The position numbers and the translations under genes were made by a program. Shown piece after piece: positions 1 through 9,887 of a stretch of 64,000 nucleotides of DNA. This DNA is from a virus, in the IMG/VR virus record IMGVR_UViG_3300023174_006137, positions 95,492 to 159,491 of that record; one strand, 5' to 3'. The notes beneath the pieces are model-generated. The model saw only the letters and a program-made list of their open reading frames with translations. It was not told the DNA's origin and did no database searches. Numbering within the stretch: the stretch's first letter is position 1; each line of letters opens with the position of its first letter.

Positions 1-324
1 TTTGCTACACCTTCAAATATATCTATTACTGGAACAGCAACAACATATGGTTCTGCTTATAATGTAACTTTTACATGGACAACTTCAACTGGTTCTTCAA
101 GATATTATGTGAATTTTACAAGAAATAATACCACAATTTACAATACATTAGATGCGGGTGGCGATCAATTTAATCCATATCAAAATTCTCCGACTAAAGT
201 TTATATAAATACTAATTCAGCAACATTAGTAAATTGCCCACCTGGGTATACTTATTCGGCAAGTATTTATGCTGCTAATGGTGTAGGTGTTAGTTCAACT
301 ACTAGTTCTTCTGTTAGATTATAA
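1..324 (+). CDS. C-terminal end of a tail or adhesin-like protein (partial)
   Basis: The reading frame is open from the first base of the window and ends at 324, so only the last 107 residues are visible. It is rich in Thr, Ser, Asn and Gly. The final part (YTYSASIYAANGVGVS) resembles the last strands of a fibronectin type III or Ig-like domain, common in phage tail and fibre proteins. The start and any N-terminal domain lie outside the window. Function is inferred from composition only. Confidence 0.6.
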   Translation, partial: FATPSNISITGTATTYGSAYNVTFTWTTSTGSSRYYVNFTRNNTTIYNTLDAGGDQFNPYQNSPTKVYINTNSATLVNCPPGYTYSASIYAANGVGVSSTTSSSVRL

Positions 325-365
325 AAAATTTAAAAGCCGCTAAATTTAGCGGCTTTTAAATTTTT
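325..365. terminator. Bidirectional intrinsic terminator
   Basis: A strong hairpin with stem AAAAGCCGCTAA/TTAGCGGCTTTT is flanked by A and T runs on both sides. It lies between two convergent genes and overlaps the 3' end of the minus-strand gene at 346. Confidence 0.85.
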
Positions 366-909
366 TATAAGATATAACTTGTTCCTTTTTTATATACCAT
401 AATGTAGCTTGTATTGTATTTTCAAAAGAATTTTTATTTAAAATAATATTATTCCAATCAAAAACTATATTATCATCTTCTATTTCAAATCCTTCTCCAA
501 TCATATTAGCAATATCATCTTCATTAAATTCGTCTAAAGCAAAAATCGTTTTATTATTTTTCAAATCTTCTATACTATGATTTAAAACTAAATGCCATTT
601 GTCAAAACAAGATAAAAGCACTTTATCATCATCTATTTCAAACTTAATTAAATAACCAATTTCTCCTTTAGTGATTTGTCCTCTTAATGTTGGCTTAGAT
701 TTATTATTATATCTATACCAAGCCCATATCGGATGTTTACAAGGAATATCTGATTTAGGAAGTAATTCATGCATTTTAGATTCTATCCATGTATAACTAT
801 CTATAAAATTATTATTTGAAAAACAAATTATATCTTCATGTGCTTTAAGAATACCAGTATCTTGCAACTCTTGCCATTTAAATTCAGATTGAATAGTATA
901 TAAAATCAT
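346..909 (-). CDS. DUF3841 family protein
   Basis: A 187-residue protein opening MILYTIQ and carrying a PIWAWYRY motif near residue 60, both typical of DUF3841, a small family of unknown function found in bacteria and phages. An acidic stretch (LDEFNEDDI) follows around residue 125. No signal peptide or membrane segment is visible. A TAAATTTG box lies a few bases before the start, similar to the host -7 element. Family assignment is from recalled motif similarity; function is unknown. Confidence 0.65.
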   Translation of the reverse strand: MILYTIQSEFKWQELQDTGILKAHEDIICFSNNNFIDSYTWIESKMHELLPKSDIPCKHPIWAWYRYNNKSKPTLRGQITKGEIGYLIKFEIDDDKVLLSCFDKWHLVLNHSIEDLKNNKTIFALDEFNEDDIANMIGEGFEIEDDNIVFDWNNIILNKNSFENTIQATLWYIKKEQVISYKKFKSR

Positions 910-946
910 TTTGCAAATTTATGAAAAATATTTATTAAAACGAAAA

Positions 947-1783
947 TTAAAAATTTAAATATAAAGATTCTGAAACAATACTATTATTTGAATTTCCAAC
1001 AACTCGTCTAAAACTTGAATTACCACTTATTAGATATTCATGTCTTTTAAAACTTGGTGGTATATGATCAACTTCACTATCATTTACTTTACCATCATAA
1101 CTCAATAACCATTTACAATTTAGATTATTTAACCAATTAATGAATTTGTTATTATCAAAATTATTAAAATACATTCCTTTTGTTTGTTGATATGGCGGAT
1201 CGCAATATATAATATCATCATGTTCAAAATAACTATTTAAATTACCAATACTAATAAACTCATAACTTACGTTATAAAACGTAATTTTTTTACCTGACAT
1301 TAACTCTGAATAATATAGAACAACTTTTTCTACTTCATCTGGATGCATACCAGGTCTTGAAAAATGACAAGAATTATTGAACTCTCCTAATTTATTATAA
1401 CGAGGCATACCATTTGTGGTTGTTCTCATTATCCAATAAAAATCTTCTGGTTTTTTATTCAAATTGAAATCAGTTCTTACTTTTTGAAAATAATCTTTTC
1501 TTTGTTGTATATCACCTTTATTAAAATTATTATAATGTTGTTTGTATGTCCATATAAGAAAATATGGATTATTTTGAATCATTTGCCATACATCAATTAA
1601 TTCTTTATTAACATCAGATAAAACAAAAGTGTCAACTTCTATATCTGATTCTAATAATTCTAAAAAAATTGAACCACCACCTAAAAAAGGTTCAAAATAA
1701 TAATTTATTTTTTTGGGCAAAAAAGAAATTATTTGTTTTGCCTGGCTATTTTTTGAGCCGCTCCATTTCAACAAATTACTCAT
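947..1783 (-). CDS. DNA adenine methyltransferase, D12 (Dam) type
   Basis: A 278-residue N6-adenine DNA methyltransferase. It has the N-terminal KWSGSK motif, the AdoMet-binding motif FLGGGSIFLE near residue 35, LSDVNKELI, and the catalytic DPPY motif (CDPPYQQT) near residue 195. This order is that of the alpha-class D12 family, and the length is normal. It overlaps the upstream 1776 gene by a few bases, which suggests co-transcription with 1776 and 2051. It probably protects phage DNA from restriction or marks it. No partner nuclease is visible nearby. Confidence 0.9.
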   Translation of the reverse strand: MSNLLKWSGSKNSQAKQIISFLPKKINYYFEPFLGGGSIFLELLESDIEVDTFVLSDVNKELIDVWQMIQNNPYFLIWTYKQHYNNFNKGDIQQRKDYFQKVRTDFNLNKKPEDFYWIMRTTTNGMPRYNKLGEFNNSCHFSRPGMHPDEVEKVVLYYSELMSGKKITFYNVSYEFISIGNLNSYFEHDDIIYCDPPYQQTKGMYFNNFDNNKFINWLNNLNCKWLLSYDGKVNDSEVDHIPPSFKRHEYLISGNSSFRRVVGNSNNSIVSESLYLNF

Positions 1784-2054
1784 CTTCTAATATTTCATCA
1801 ATTCTATTTTTCCTAATAGTTGCGGCATGCACTAAAATACGATTGTATATTAATGTATTGATGATATGTTCCACCATATCATCATTTTTTCTTAATTTTG
1901 AATCTCCAAAAAGAACATCTAAATATTCTTTAATTAATTTCCTACTTACAGCAAAATGATATGTTCCATTATATCCTTCGTCTGAATCACTTTTTGTAGA
2001 TGACAGTTCGTTAACTCTATCAAAGTCAATTATAAAATCGCTTATTTTCATCAT
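1776..2054 (-). CDS. Small protein with the C-terminal RxxxIxxIL tail
   Basis: A 92-residue unknown protein. Its last residues (RKNRIDEILEDE) match a C-terminal tail shared by eight other small proteins of this window. The rest has no recognised domain. It overlaps its upstream neighbour (2051) and its downstream neighbour (947), so the three form a translationally coupled set. A second ATG follows the first. Confidence 0.7.
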   Translation of the reverse strand: MMKISDFIIDFDRVNELSSTKSDSDEGYNGTYHFAVSRKLIKEYLDVLFGDSKLRKNDDMVEHIINTLIYNRILVHAATIRKNRIDEILEDE

Positions 2055-2287
2055 TCTAAAATTTGGTTTATTCTCGATTCTCTAAAATCTGCTATTGATT
2101 GAAAATATTTTCCAAATTCTAAATCACTTACAGGTTCTATACTAAAGTAGAAATTATCTACTTGCACTAAAGTATGTTTTTTATAAATTTCTATATCCCT
2201 AACAATATAATATCTATCTTTTAAGAATATCAATTTATCTTCATTATAAAAATTATTAATACAAATTATTTTATCTCCTATTTTCAT
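2051..2287 (-). CDS. Small SH3-like protein with the C-terminal RxxxINxIL tail
   Basis: A 78-residue protein beginning MKIGDKIICI. The pattern of short beta strands resembles the small barrel domains of genes 8018, 9541 and 20861. It ends FRESRINQILE, one of the clearest copies of the recurrent tail. A TTTAATATATT box lies close upstream of the start, matching the AT-rich promoter-like motif of many genes here. Function unknown. Confidence 0.7.
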   Translation of the reverse strand: MKIGDKIICINNFYNEDKLIFLKDRYYIVRDIEIYKKHTLVQVDNFYFSIEPVSDLEFGKYFQSIADFRESRINQILE

Positions 2288-2304
2288 AAAATAATATATT
2301 AAAT

Positions 2305-3411
2305 CTAAATTATTTCCTTCATGAATTTTACAAATAAATCATGATTTACTGATACACATATTCTACTATAGGACGACCAATTATCTTTATTATAATATAC
2401 AAACTTATCTAAGCCAACTGCTCCAATACGATGTTGAAATAAGTAATCTTCTGATTTATTTATTATAGCAAATATACCCATAGGATTATTACCATTATAG
2501 ATTTCATCTACTAATAAATTATTATCTCTTAACCATTGAATATTTAATTCAATATGTTTTTTAGTTTCTTTTTGAAACTCTATTATTGATTGTTTTCCCT
2601 CATCAGTAGATAAAATAGTATTTACCAAAATTTGAGATGGAGAAGATATACCATTAAATTCATATAATAAACGAATATTTAATTCTTCGTTAAATTCTCT
2701 ATTTAATGAGCATATGAAACCAAGTCTTGCTCCTGGTAAGCCAATCCATTTTGAAAATGATTCGGCTATTATAACATTTGGATGTAATAATTTTTCAAAG
2801 AAAGTATCATCATAAAATAATTTACGATATGGAGAATCAAATACCACAATTGCACCAGTATCAGCAATTTCCATTATTTTAGAGTATAAATAATTATCAT
2901 CTAATTTTACTCCTGTTGGATTATTTGGATCGCAAATAAATATACATGAAGTTTCGTTTAGGTGTGAAATATCAAAATAATCTAATGAATCATAAAAAGA
3001 AAATGGTTTATTTCTAATAGTTGCCATTTTAGAATATGAGCCCCAATAAAATTTAGGAAAATAAATATTTTCAATATTTAATGTTTGAATAATAATATCA
3101 AGTGCTGGCATACCACCAGGTGTTATAGATATATTTGATTCCATTTCTGGAATATGTTGATATTTTGGAAAATATTCTTTAATAATTGATTTTCGTAAAG
3201 AATCTATACCTAAATTAGGAGCATATAATTGAAATTCTTTAGAATTAAAATCAATTAATTTTTGGATTTTTTCTAAATTTATTTGAACTACTGAATTTAC
3301 ACCACGGTTAAGTTCTAAATATTCGTTACCAGTTTCTTTTGCCGCTTTTTTAACTTTTTGACCGATGCCAACGATTGAAGAAAATGTTGCTTTGCTTAAA
3401 TTTATTCTCAT
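2305..3411 (-). CDS. PLP-dependent aminotransferase, class I/II fold
   Basis: A 368-residue fold-type I aminotransferase. Visible motifs are the cofactor loop TPGGMPALD near residue 100, DPNNPTG near 165, and the PLP lysine in SFSKWIGLPGARLGF near 220. The final Arg of the family should lie in YSRICVS near the C-terminus. The length is near normal. The substrate cannot be told from sequence. Such enzymes are rare in phages; it may act on host amino-acid pools or in modifying a nucleotide or glycan. Confidence 0.85.
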   Translation of the reverse strand: MRINLSKATFSSIVGIGQKVKKAAKETGNEYLELNRGVNSVVQINLEKIQKLIDFNSKEFQLYAPNLGIDSLRKSIIKEYFPKYQHIPEMESNISITPGGMPALDIIIQTLNIENIYFPKFYWGSYSKMATIRNKPFSFYDSLDYFDISHLNETSCIFICDPNNPTGVKLDDNYLYSKIMEIADTGAIVVFDSPYRKLFYDDTFFEKLLHPNVIIAESFSKWIGLPGARLGFICSLNREFNEELNIRLLYEFNGISSPSQILVNTILSTDEGKQSIIEFQKETKKHIELNIQWLRDNNLLVDEIYNGNNPMGIFAIINKSEDYLFQHRIGAVGLDKFVYYNKDNWSSYSRICVSVNHDLFVKFMKEII

Positions 3412-3509
3412 AAGTGTTTTAGTATCAAAATTAAAAATGTTTTAACAAATTAATATATACATAATAATTAAACACATAATTTTAATATATAATAAAAAAG
3501 AAAAATTAG

Positions 3510-5309
3510 ATGAAACAATTTAAATTTTTGCTTAAATATAACCAAGTTTTCGAAGCAACACAAAAAGAAAAAGATGAAAAAAAAGCTTATATAAATGCAA
3601 TCTATGATGAACTTTTGGAAAGCCCAGCTATGAATGATATTGTAGCATTAAAAACTGATTTTTCGGAAATGACAGGTGGAGTTCCATTCAATGAAAAAAA
3701 TTCAAGAATACATCCGACCAGATCTTATTATGTACTTGTAGATGAAGGAAAATTTAAAATAAATTTCAAAAGAAATTTCACATCAAATACAGCAACAATA
3801 ATTGTTAAATTTGAAGATGGACGTCCTGTAGAATATATATTCGAAACTCATGAAAGGACAGCCTCTTTTGCCGGCAGTGATGAAGAACAAAGAGAAGCTG
3901 CTGAAAGTTTTTTCAGAAAAATGAACATCGAAGAGTCAAAAAATAAATATCCTTCATTAAGAATTCCAACTGATTCGACTACAGGTCAACAAATAGAAAA
4001 ATTAAACGATTTAATTAAACTTGCTGAAAAATGGAATCAAATATATAATGCAAATATTGATACTAAAGTAGGCGATCCAATTGAATTGAAAAAAAGGTTA
4101 TATGATTTTATGGAAAAATATAACGAAGACATGGAAAAAGTGAGAGCTGAAAAATTTGCAGAGGGTGAGAAAAAAATGGTATCATATGGAAAAGATTTTC
4201 CAGTCAAAATGATATTTGATGATTTAGAAAAATGTTTAAGATGGGTTTGGGCTTATTTTGTTGCGAGAAAAACACCTAGAACATTAGATCCAGCCAAAAC
4301 TTTTGATTATTTAATGAAAAATGAATATCTATGGAAACAAAAATTACCTTTAGGTTATCGTTATGGCTCTAAGATTGATATAGAAGATTTCTTAAATGGT
4401 GAATTAAATAAAAAAGAAATTATTGAAGAATTAAAATTTCGTGGTGGTGGTATAAAAAGTCTTGTTGCTTCGGAATTAAAAGATATAAAAAGAACAACAC
4501 AATTTTTAAAACAAGTATTTAAAGTATTGGGTTTGGAATTTATAAGTGAAACTGAAGGTTCTTTTTCTAGCAAAGTTGTTTCTAGAGGAGCTGCGCCATT
4601 GTCTGAGATACCAAAAAGAGAACTAACAAGCGGCACAACTAAAGAAGAAATAGGATCTAATTGGATAATAGGGTTTGAAATATCTAAAGTTTTATCTTCA
4701 AAAAATACAATTTTAGGATTAGCAGCTAAAAATATGACAAAAAACCAAATTAATTTTACAAATCGTGATTTAGTTTTTCAATTATCACAAAGACCAGAAT
4801 TTACTAAAGTTGGTAAAGAAAAAATACATACAGAAATAAGTGGTGATAAAGTAATTATATTTTTTGAAGCAAGAACAGAACAAGAAGCATTATTACAATT
4901 ATTGACAGGTTATTCATTTAAAACACAAAGTGGTGAAAAAATTACATACGGACCATGGTTATTAAAAGCATTTACGGAAACAAATAATGTAACTATAAAT
5001 GGAGAAGAAGTTGAGGCGGATACATTTTTAGATATAATAAGAAATTTCATAACGCTTTTAGGTAAAAATTTAACTAATTTTATTCCAAATAGTAAAAATA
5101 ATCCATATTTTTTACTTACAAATATACCAACTGATATATCAGAAACAGATCCAAGAATTTTAAAACTTATATCACAAGTTATAAATAATAATTTAACTTT
5201 AAAGAAAAAATTACAACAAAAAAATAACGAACTTTATAACTTATTAACACAAAACGGATTAACACCAGTAGATATATCCACAAAAGTAAAAGGGAAAAGA
5301 GCAATATAA
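3510..5309 (+). CDS. Large unknown protein with capsid-targeting-like N-terminus
   Basis: A 599-residue protein of unknown function. Its start, MKQFKFLLKYNQVFEA, fits the N-terminal signal shared by about eleven proteins here and resembles the T4 capsid-targeting peptide. The body is mixed alpha/beta with charged helical stretches near residues 170-225 and a hydrophobic segment around WVWAYFVARK near 247. An upstream TTTAATATATAAT box sits about 20 bases before the ATG. It may be a virion internal or injected protein, by inference from the N-terminus. Confidence 0.7.
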   Translation: MKQFKFLLKYNQVFEATQKEKDEKKAYINAIYDELLESPAMNDIVALKTDFSEMTGGVPFNEKNSRIHPTRSYYVLVDEGKFKINFKRNFTSNTATIIVKFEDGRPVEYIFETHERTASFAGSDEEQREAAESFFRKMNIEESKNKYPSLRIPTDSTTGQQIEKLNDLIKLAEKWNQIYNANIDTKVGDPIELKKRLYDFMEKYNEDMEKVRAEKFAEGEKKMVSYGKDFPVKMIFDDLEKCLRWVWAYFVARKTPRTLDPAKTFDYLMKNEYLWKQKLPLGYRYGSKIDIEDFLNGELNKKEIIEELKFRGGGIKSLVASELKDIKRTTQFLKQVFKVLGLEFISETEGSFSSKVVSRGAAPLSEIPKRELTSGTTKEEIGSNWIIGFEISKVLSSKNTILGLAAKNMTKNQINFTNRDLVFQLSQRPEFTKVGKEKIHTEISGDKVIIFFEARTEQEALLQLLTGYSFKTQSGEKITYGPWLLKAFTETNNVTINGEEVEADTFLDIIRNFITLLGKNLTNFIPNSKNNPYFLLTNIPTDISETDPRILKLISQVINNNLTLKKKLQQKNNELYNLLTQNGLTPVDISTKVKGKRAI

Positions 5310-5311
5310 AA

Positions 5312-5346
5312 ATAAAAAAAGTGAGTTAAACTCACTTTTTTTATTT
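5312..5346. terminator. Bidirectional intrinsic terminator
   Basis: Hairpin AAAAGTGAGTT/AACTCACTTTT with flanking A and T runs between two convergent large genes. Confidence 0.85.
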
Positions 5347-7991
5347 TAATAATCCCATTCATCTAATTTCTGATTTAAATAAACTTTAAACTTCTCTGGC
5401 AAAATACTTTTACCATTTTTAGTTGTTTGTTCTAAAAACCCATCAACAAAATCATCTTCGTTTTCATCTAATCTTCTTTTTGATATATCAATAATCATTT
5501 TAAAATAATTAAAATTATTTGTTTTAACACTCCAAAGTAATCCTTTTAAAAATATATCATATGCACTAACATTAAATTCAGTTTTAGCAGATTTAGAAGG
5601 TATTTTTTCCAAAATTTCTTTACTAATCTTAACAAAATCATCTGAAACTATATTATTAGGAAATAAAAATTTAGAAATTTTATCAAAATAGAGATTGTTA
5701 ATTTTACAACCATTTTTTATCAAATATAAAATTTGCTCTATGTTTTCAGTAAATCCAATTAATTTACCTTCTGGATCGTAATAATCATAATTATTTTTAA
5801 TCTTATTTAAAACATATTCTAATTCTAAATTTTTATTATGTTTTAAATAAAATTGAAGTCGCATTACAGGATTGTTCCCCAAATCTGTCAATACTCCATT
5901 TATATTTTCTTTCCTTATTTTTAATAATTCATCTACAATTAAATTTCTTTCATTATTTTTATGTTTAAAATATTCTTGAACCGCTACATTAAGTATATTT
6001 GATGGTTCATTAAAATTAGCATTTTTTTGTGCTAATAATTTAACCTTTTTTAAACTTCCTTCACCTGTAACAGGGTCTATAACCGAATTTAGTAAAATTC
6101 TACCACCAGCAAGATTTGGATCAGCATATTCTAAACATTCTTCAAATTCTTCAAATGTCATGCCACCTTCAAGTAATTTTTTCTCAGCTTGCTTTTTCTT
6201 AATTCTTAAAGCACGTTCTTCACTAGTTAATCCTTGAAATACTTGTTCATAATCAATACCCCAATCATCTAATAGATTTACAACTTCAGTACTTATACCA
6301 GTATCATCTTTTCTATGAGCAGAAGTTATATCACCATTTTCATCAATAATTAAGCCAAAAGGAAAATAATTATCAGTGACATCTAATCCAAAATTATATA
6401 CATAATATAATTTATATGATTTATCTTTAATATATGATTTCCATCTATTATCATCAATAGGCCAAGCGATACAATGTTGTGTCGGTGTTAATTTACCTGA
6501 ATCCCATTCAGTTTTTAATTTTCCTGTTTCCGGATCTTTTACTTGTATCATTGCTCTCTTTTTATTATTATGTAAATACCAATTAGCAGACGGACTTTTA
6601 ACTTGGAAAATAATCACAGGTTTAGATGAAGATTTATCATTTACAAAAATAACTTCTGCTCCATTTTCTTTTCCAAATTTTTCATTAACTTCATCAATCA
6701 TTTCGTATAATTTTTCAACACCAACATTTCCTAAACCTTGTATTCTACTCTGAACTCTTTGTATAAATCCATCTAAACTTTTATCTTCTTGTGGATCATC
6801 TCTAGTTCCTTTACGCATTTTAAAAATTTTTTCAACTTCGGGAAAAAGTTTAACCATAACTGGTTTTCCACTTTTATCTAAAATTTCTTTACCATTTATA
6901 TCTTTTAAAGTTTCTTTTTTTGCTTCAAATTTAATACCATTATCCATTAAAATTTGAACTAATTTTTTTAATTCATTTTTAACTTTTATCTTCAAAGGAT
7001 CATCATTTTTTAGTTCACGATATTCTGATAATAAATCTGGAGCAATTTGATTTCCTTCTTTATCTTTTATACCAATAGGAAGTCTTTCTAACAATGCATC
7101 AGTATAATAATCAATTCGCATATCTCTAATGTCATTTGACAACATATCCACACCAGGAACACGCAAATCTTTTGATTTTTTCAATTCCTCATCTTGCATT
7201 TTTTTATACTTATCAAAATTATCTAATACTTTATTTTGCAATTTATCCTCTAACTCTTCAAAATGATTTAAAACAGAACCAAATAAACCATAATTATTAT
7301 CTGTATTCCATATTATTTCATCATCAGTTGGTAAATAAGTAAAAGGTCCTAATAAATCTCTAACTTCATCATAATTATTACCATCATGTGCTGAATCCAA
7401 ATCAATTTTAAACTTATTAAAATCTCTATAAAATAATCTAATAAAATAATCAATTAAATAAGTATATTCCGAATTTTCTAATAATTCTTTTAATCTCAAA
7501 TAAAAAGGATCTTCTAAAGCTTTTTTTTCAACTTCTTCTAATTCTTCCTGTGTTAATTTTCCTTCTGAATTAATTATATCATTTATATTATTTACATTTA
7601 AATAAATAGAATCTTTAAATATTTTTTCTAATTTATCTTTTTTCTCATTTTGCAATTCGCTAATTTCAGAATTATACTTCTCTATTGTTTTATCAGAAAA
7701 ATTACTATCAACTTTTAATTTAGTTAAATAATCTTTTTTTTGCTTTTCAATTATTTGAATAGACATATCTATCTGACTTTTGATATCAGATATTTCTTTA
7801 GTAATATCTTTCCATTGCTGTTCAGTAATGTTTTGTTTTTTTAATTCTCTATTAGCAACTGACATTTTTTTCTTAGCAACTTCTTTATTTTTATAAATTC
7901 CAATAAGAAATTGTTTAGCCGCTGTTTCGGATTGTTCGGCAGATAATGCTTCTTTAATATATTCTAAAAAACTGAAATAATTTGTAATCAT
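5346..7991 (-). CDS. Very large unknown protein with capsid-targeting-like N-terminus
   Basis: An 881-residue protein. It begins MITNYFSFLEYIKEALSAEQ, which contains IKE|A, a site of the L/I-x-E type cut by the T4 prohead protease. Residues 30-130 are charged and predicted coiled coil. Near residue 500 lies TQHCIAWPIDDNRWKSYI followed by YYVYNF, a pattern recalled from other uncharacterised phage proteins. The last 200 residues look like repeated helical hairpins, possibly ankyrin-like. A TTAATATATAG box lies just upstream. A virion-packaged effector is an inference from the N-terminus. Confidence 0.65.
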   Translation of the reverse strand: MITNYFSFLEYIKEALSAEQSETAAKQFLIGIYKNKEVAKKKMSVANRELKKQNITEQQWKDITKEISDIKSQIDMSIQIIEKQKKDYLTKLKVDSNFSDKTIEKYNSEISELQNEKKDKLEKIFKDSIYLNVNNINDIINSEGKLTQEELEEVEKKALEDPFYLRLKELLENSEYTYLIDYFIRLFYRDFNKFKIDLDSAHDGNNYDEVRDLLGPFTYLPTDDEIIWNTDNNYGLFGSVLNHFEELEDKLQNKVLDNFDKYKKMQDEELKKSKDLRVPGVDMLSNDIRDMRIDYYTDALLERLPIGIKDKEGNQIAPDLLSEYRELKNDDPLKIKVKNELKKLVQILMDNGIKFEAKKETLKDINGKEILDKSGKPVMVKLFPEVEKIFKMRKGTRDDPQEDKSLDGFIQRVQSRIQGLGNVGVEKLYEMIDEVNEKFGKENGAEVIFVNDKSSSKPVIIFQVKSPSANWYLHNNKKRAMIQVKDPETGKLKTEWDSGKLTPTQHCIAWPIDDNRWKSYIKDKSYKLYYVYNFGLDVTDNYFPFGLIIDENGDITSAHRKDDTGISTEVVNLLDDWGIDYEQVFQGLTSEERALRIKKKQAEKKLLEGGMTFEEFEECLEYADPNLAGGRILLNSVIDPVTGEGSLKKVKLLAQKNANFNEPSNILNVAVQEYFKHKNNERNLIVDELLKIRKENINGVLTDLGNNPVMRLQFYLKHNKNLELEYVLNKIKNNYDYYDPEGKLIGFTENIEQILYLIKNGCKINNLYFDKISKFLFPNNIVSDDFVKISKEILEKIPSKSAKTEFNVSAYDIFLKGLLWSVKTNNFNYFKMIIDISKRRLDENEDDFVDGFLEQTTKNGKSILPEKFKVYLNQKLDEWDY

Positions 7992-8017
7992 AAACTATAT
8001 ATTAATTATCTAATTCA

Positions 8018-8281
8018 TTAATCATCTCGCAATATATCATTTATCCGATTATTGCGCTCTTTTATTTTTTCATAATCATCAGCCGGTAATACATCATTTT
8101 CTGTTATTATTTCATAATGTAATTTATTATGTTCATCATAATAATAAACAATAAATTCATCCGAATACTTTGGGTGAATTTTTTCTACAACCGCTAATCT
8201 AAAATTCTTTTTTAAAAGAACTCTCATACCAACTCTTAACTTACTCGAATCTAATCCTGGTATGTTTCTTTTTTTAGCCAT
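8018..8281 (-). CDS. Small SH3-like protein with C-terminal RxxxINDIL tail
   Basis: The true start is taken as ATG at 8281 (MAKKRNIPGL), giving 87 residues; a longer frame upstream would run into the divergent promoter region. A small barrel-like core (KLRVGMRVLLKKNFRLAVVEKI) is followed by a helix ending RNNRINDILRDD, the recurrent tail. It is transcribed divergently from the metallopeptidase-like gene at 8314. Function unknown. Confidence 0.7.
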   Translation of the reverse strand: MAKKRNIPGLDSSKLRVGMRVLLKKNFRLAVVEKIHPKYSDEFIVYYYDEHNKLHYEIITENDVLPADDYEKIKERNNRINDILRDD

Positions 8282-8313
8282 ATAATATATATTACAAATA
8301 TAATATATAATTA

Positions 8314-9072
8314 ATGAAGTACATAACAATATCTATAAAAGAATTTTACAAGCTAAATGAATCTCTTATAAATATACAGAATGATATTGATAAAATTTAT
8401 GATAATTATTTCCGAGATGGTATTGAATATATTCAAAATTCAGACAAAATAGATTTATCTAAATTTAAAGTTGGCGAAATTAGTTCAGCGGATTTAACCG
8501 ACGAATTATGTAAAAAAGCACATAAAATAAATCCAATAACAATTTACATAAACAACGATAAAAATTTATATAATAATCATTACAATCCACTTAAAAAATT
8601 AATAAATTTAAGACCAAATAGAAATGCTATAGATTATAGTTTAGGTTTTAATACTATTTCTGAAGCTACTGAATCATTAGATTATGAACAGAAAGAAACT
8701 TTTATAAGGGAATTTAAAGAATCAACAATAAAAGGATCTATACATCACGAATTAGTTCATTGGATTGATGATAGTTTAAATAATAAGCATATAGAAAAAA
8801 TAATAAAAAAACAGTTAGATAACAAAAAATATATTAAAGATGCAAATTATAGAAACTTTGAAATACAATCACAAATTCACAATATAATTCAATTAAAAAA
8901 ACAAAATCAAGATATTTGGAATTATTTAAGTTTTGCAGAAATGATAAAATTATCACCTTCTTTAAGTACCGTTTTTAAAAATATGACTAATATTGATGGT
9001 AGAAATAAATGGCTTCGACAACTGAAAAGTAGATTATATAGAGAAGGATTACTAGGTAAAAATATGATATAA
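8314..9072 (+). CDS. Putative zinc metallopeptidase with capsid-targeting-like N-terminus
   Basis: A 252-residue protein. HHELVHW near residue 145 contains the HExxH zinc motif of metallopeptidases. The N-terminus MKYITISIKEFYKLNES fits the recurrent signal and has LNE|S, a possible prohead-protease site. It belongs to an apparent trio with 16732 (motif degenerate, HGLKH) and 23085 (HELFH). The third zinc ligand is not certain. If packaged, it could be injected to cut a host protein; this is inference. Confidence 0.65.
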   Translation: MKYITISIKEFYKLNESLINIQNDIDKIYDNYFRDGIEYIQNSDKIDLSKFKVGEISSADLTDELCKKAHKINPITIYINNDKNLYNNHYNPLKKLINLRPNRNAIDYSLGFNTISEATESLDYEQKETFIREFKESTIKGSIHHELVHWIDDSLNNKHIEKIIKKQLDNKKYIKDANYRNFEIQSQIHNIIQLKKQNQDIWNYLSFAEMIKLSPSLSTVFKNMTNIDGRNKWLRQLKSRLYREGLLGKNMI

Positions 9073-9103
9073 TTTTTTAACCAATAATATTAATATATAA
9101 TTA

Positions 9104-9544
9104 ATGAAATATCTTAAACCATTTAACGAAAATTTTGCAAAACAACCTAATAGAGAAAAAGTAATAATAGGTGGCTATCCAGTATGGGTAGATTTAGAAA
9201 GAAGCATTATATTCGATAGTGAATATGCAACATATGGTAATCCAATTGATATTTTTTATTTTGATAGTGAATATCCTAAAGTTTCAACTGGTTCCAAACT
9301 TACACAAGAAGAAAAAAATGATTTAATAAATTATATTAAATCTAAAACAAAACTAGGATATAATTACCAAGTTGTAAATAGTTTAGATCCACTTGATATA
9401 CCTTTAGATTCTTCTAGAAGAGAATCTTTCACAGGATTTCCAACAAAAGAAGAGGCATATATGAAAGGGTTAAGTGCTAAAATAGAAAATAGACTATCAG
9501 ACATATATGTTATAAAAACGGAACCTAAAAGATATTATATTTAA
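9104..9544 (+). CDS. Unknown protein with short N-terminal signal-like motif
   Basis: A 146-residue protein with start MKYLKPFNENFAKQ, a shorter version of the recurrent N-terminal motif. No known domain was recognised. A TTAATATATAATTA box ends directly at the ATG, a promoter-like arrangement seen before many genes here. Its last bases overlap the convergent gene at 9541. Confidence 0.6.
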   Translation: MKYLKPFNENFAKQPNREKVIIGGYPVWVDLERSIIFDSEYATYGNPIDIFYFDSEYPKVSTGSKLTQEEKNDLINYIKSKTKLGYNYQVVNSLDPLDIPLDSSRRESFTGFPTKEEAYMKGLSAKIENRLSDIYVIKTEPKRYYI

Positions 9545-9879
9545 AAATCAAAATTAGCTAATAATCTTTTTATAATATATTCCTTTACATTATCTGCTAA
9601 ATATATTGCTTGATCCATACCTTTAATTTCTTTCATATAATAACCAGTTCCTTTACAAGTTTCACATTCATAATCAGGATATTCGGAATCATTAGTATCA
9701 CAATACCAACACATTGATTTCTCTGTTTTTGTCTCAACATAACTACCACCACTTGAATTTGAATAATCGAAATATATATAATCAATATATTCTTTATTTT
9801 CTATCATTCTTATTTTAGTTATAATAACTAAACAGCCTGTATATAATTTATACACATTTCCAATTCTAAATTTGCTCAT
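9541..9879 (-). CDS. Small barrel protein with DnaJ-like zinc finger
   Basis: A 112-residue protein starting MSKFRIGNVYKLY, with a beta-rich core like 20861. It has four cysteines in CWYC near residue 76 and CETCKGTGYY near 91, the CxxCxGxG form of DnaJ-type zinc fingers. Unlike its relatives it ends ANFDF and lacks the RxxxINxIL tail. It lies directly downstream of glnS. Function unknown. Confidence 0.65.
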   Translation of the reverse strand: MSKFRIGNVYKLYTGCLVIITKIRMIENKEYIDYIYFDYSNSSGGSYVETKTEKSMCWYCDTNDSEYPDYECETCKGTGYYMKEIKGMDQAIYLADNVKEYIIKRLLANFDF

Positions 9880-9887
9880 AATTTTTT

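Noticed and set aside
4361-4636. Antisense frames inside large genes (4361, 7136, 56407 and similar)
   Set aside because: They are complements of longer genes with recognisable composition and have no promoter-like box or homology.
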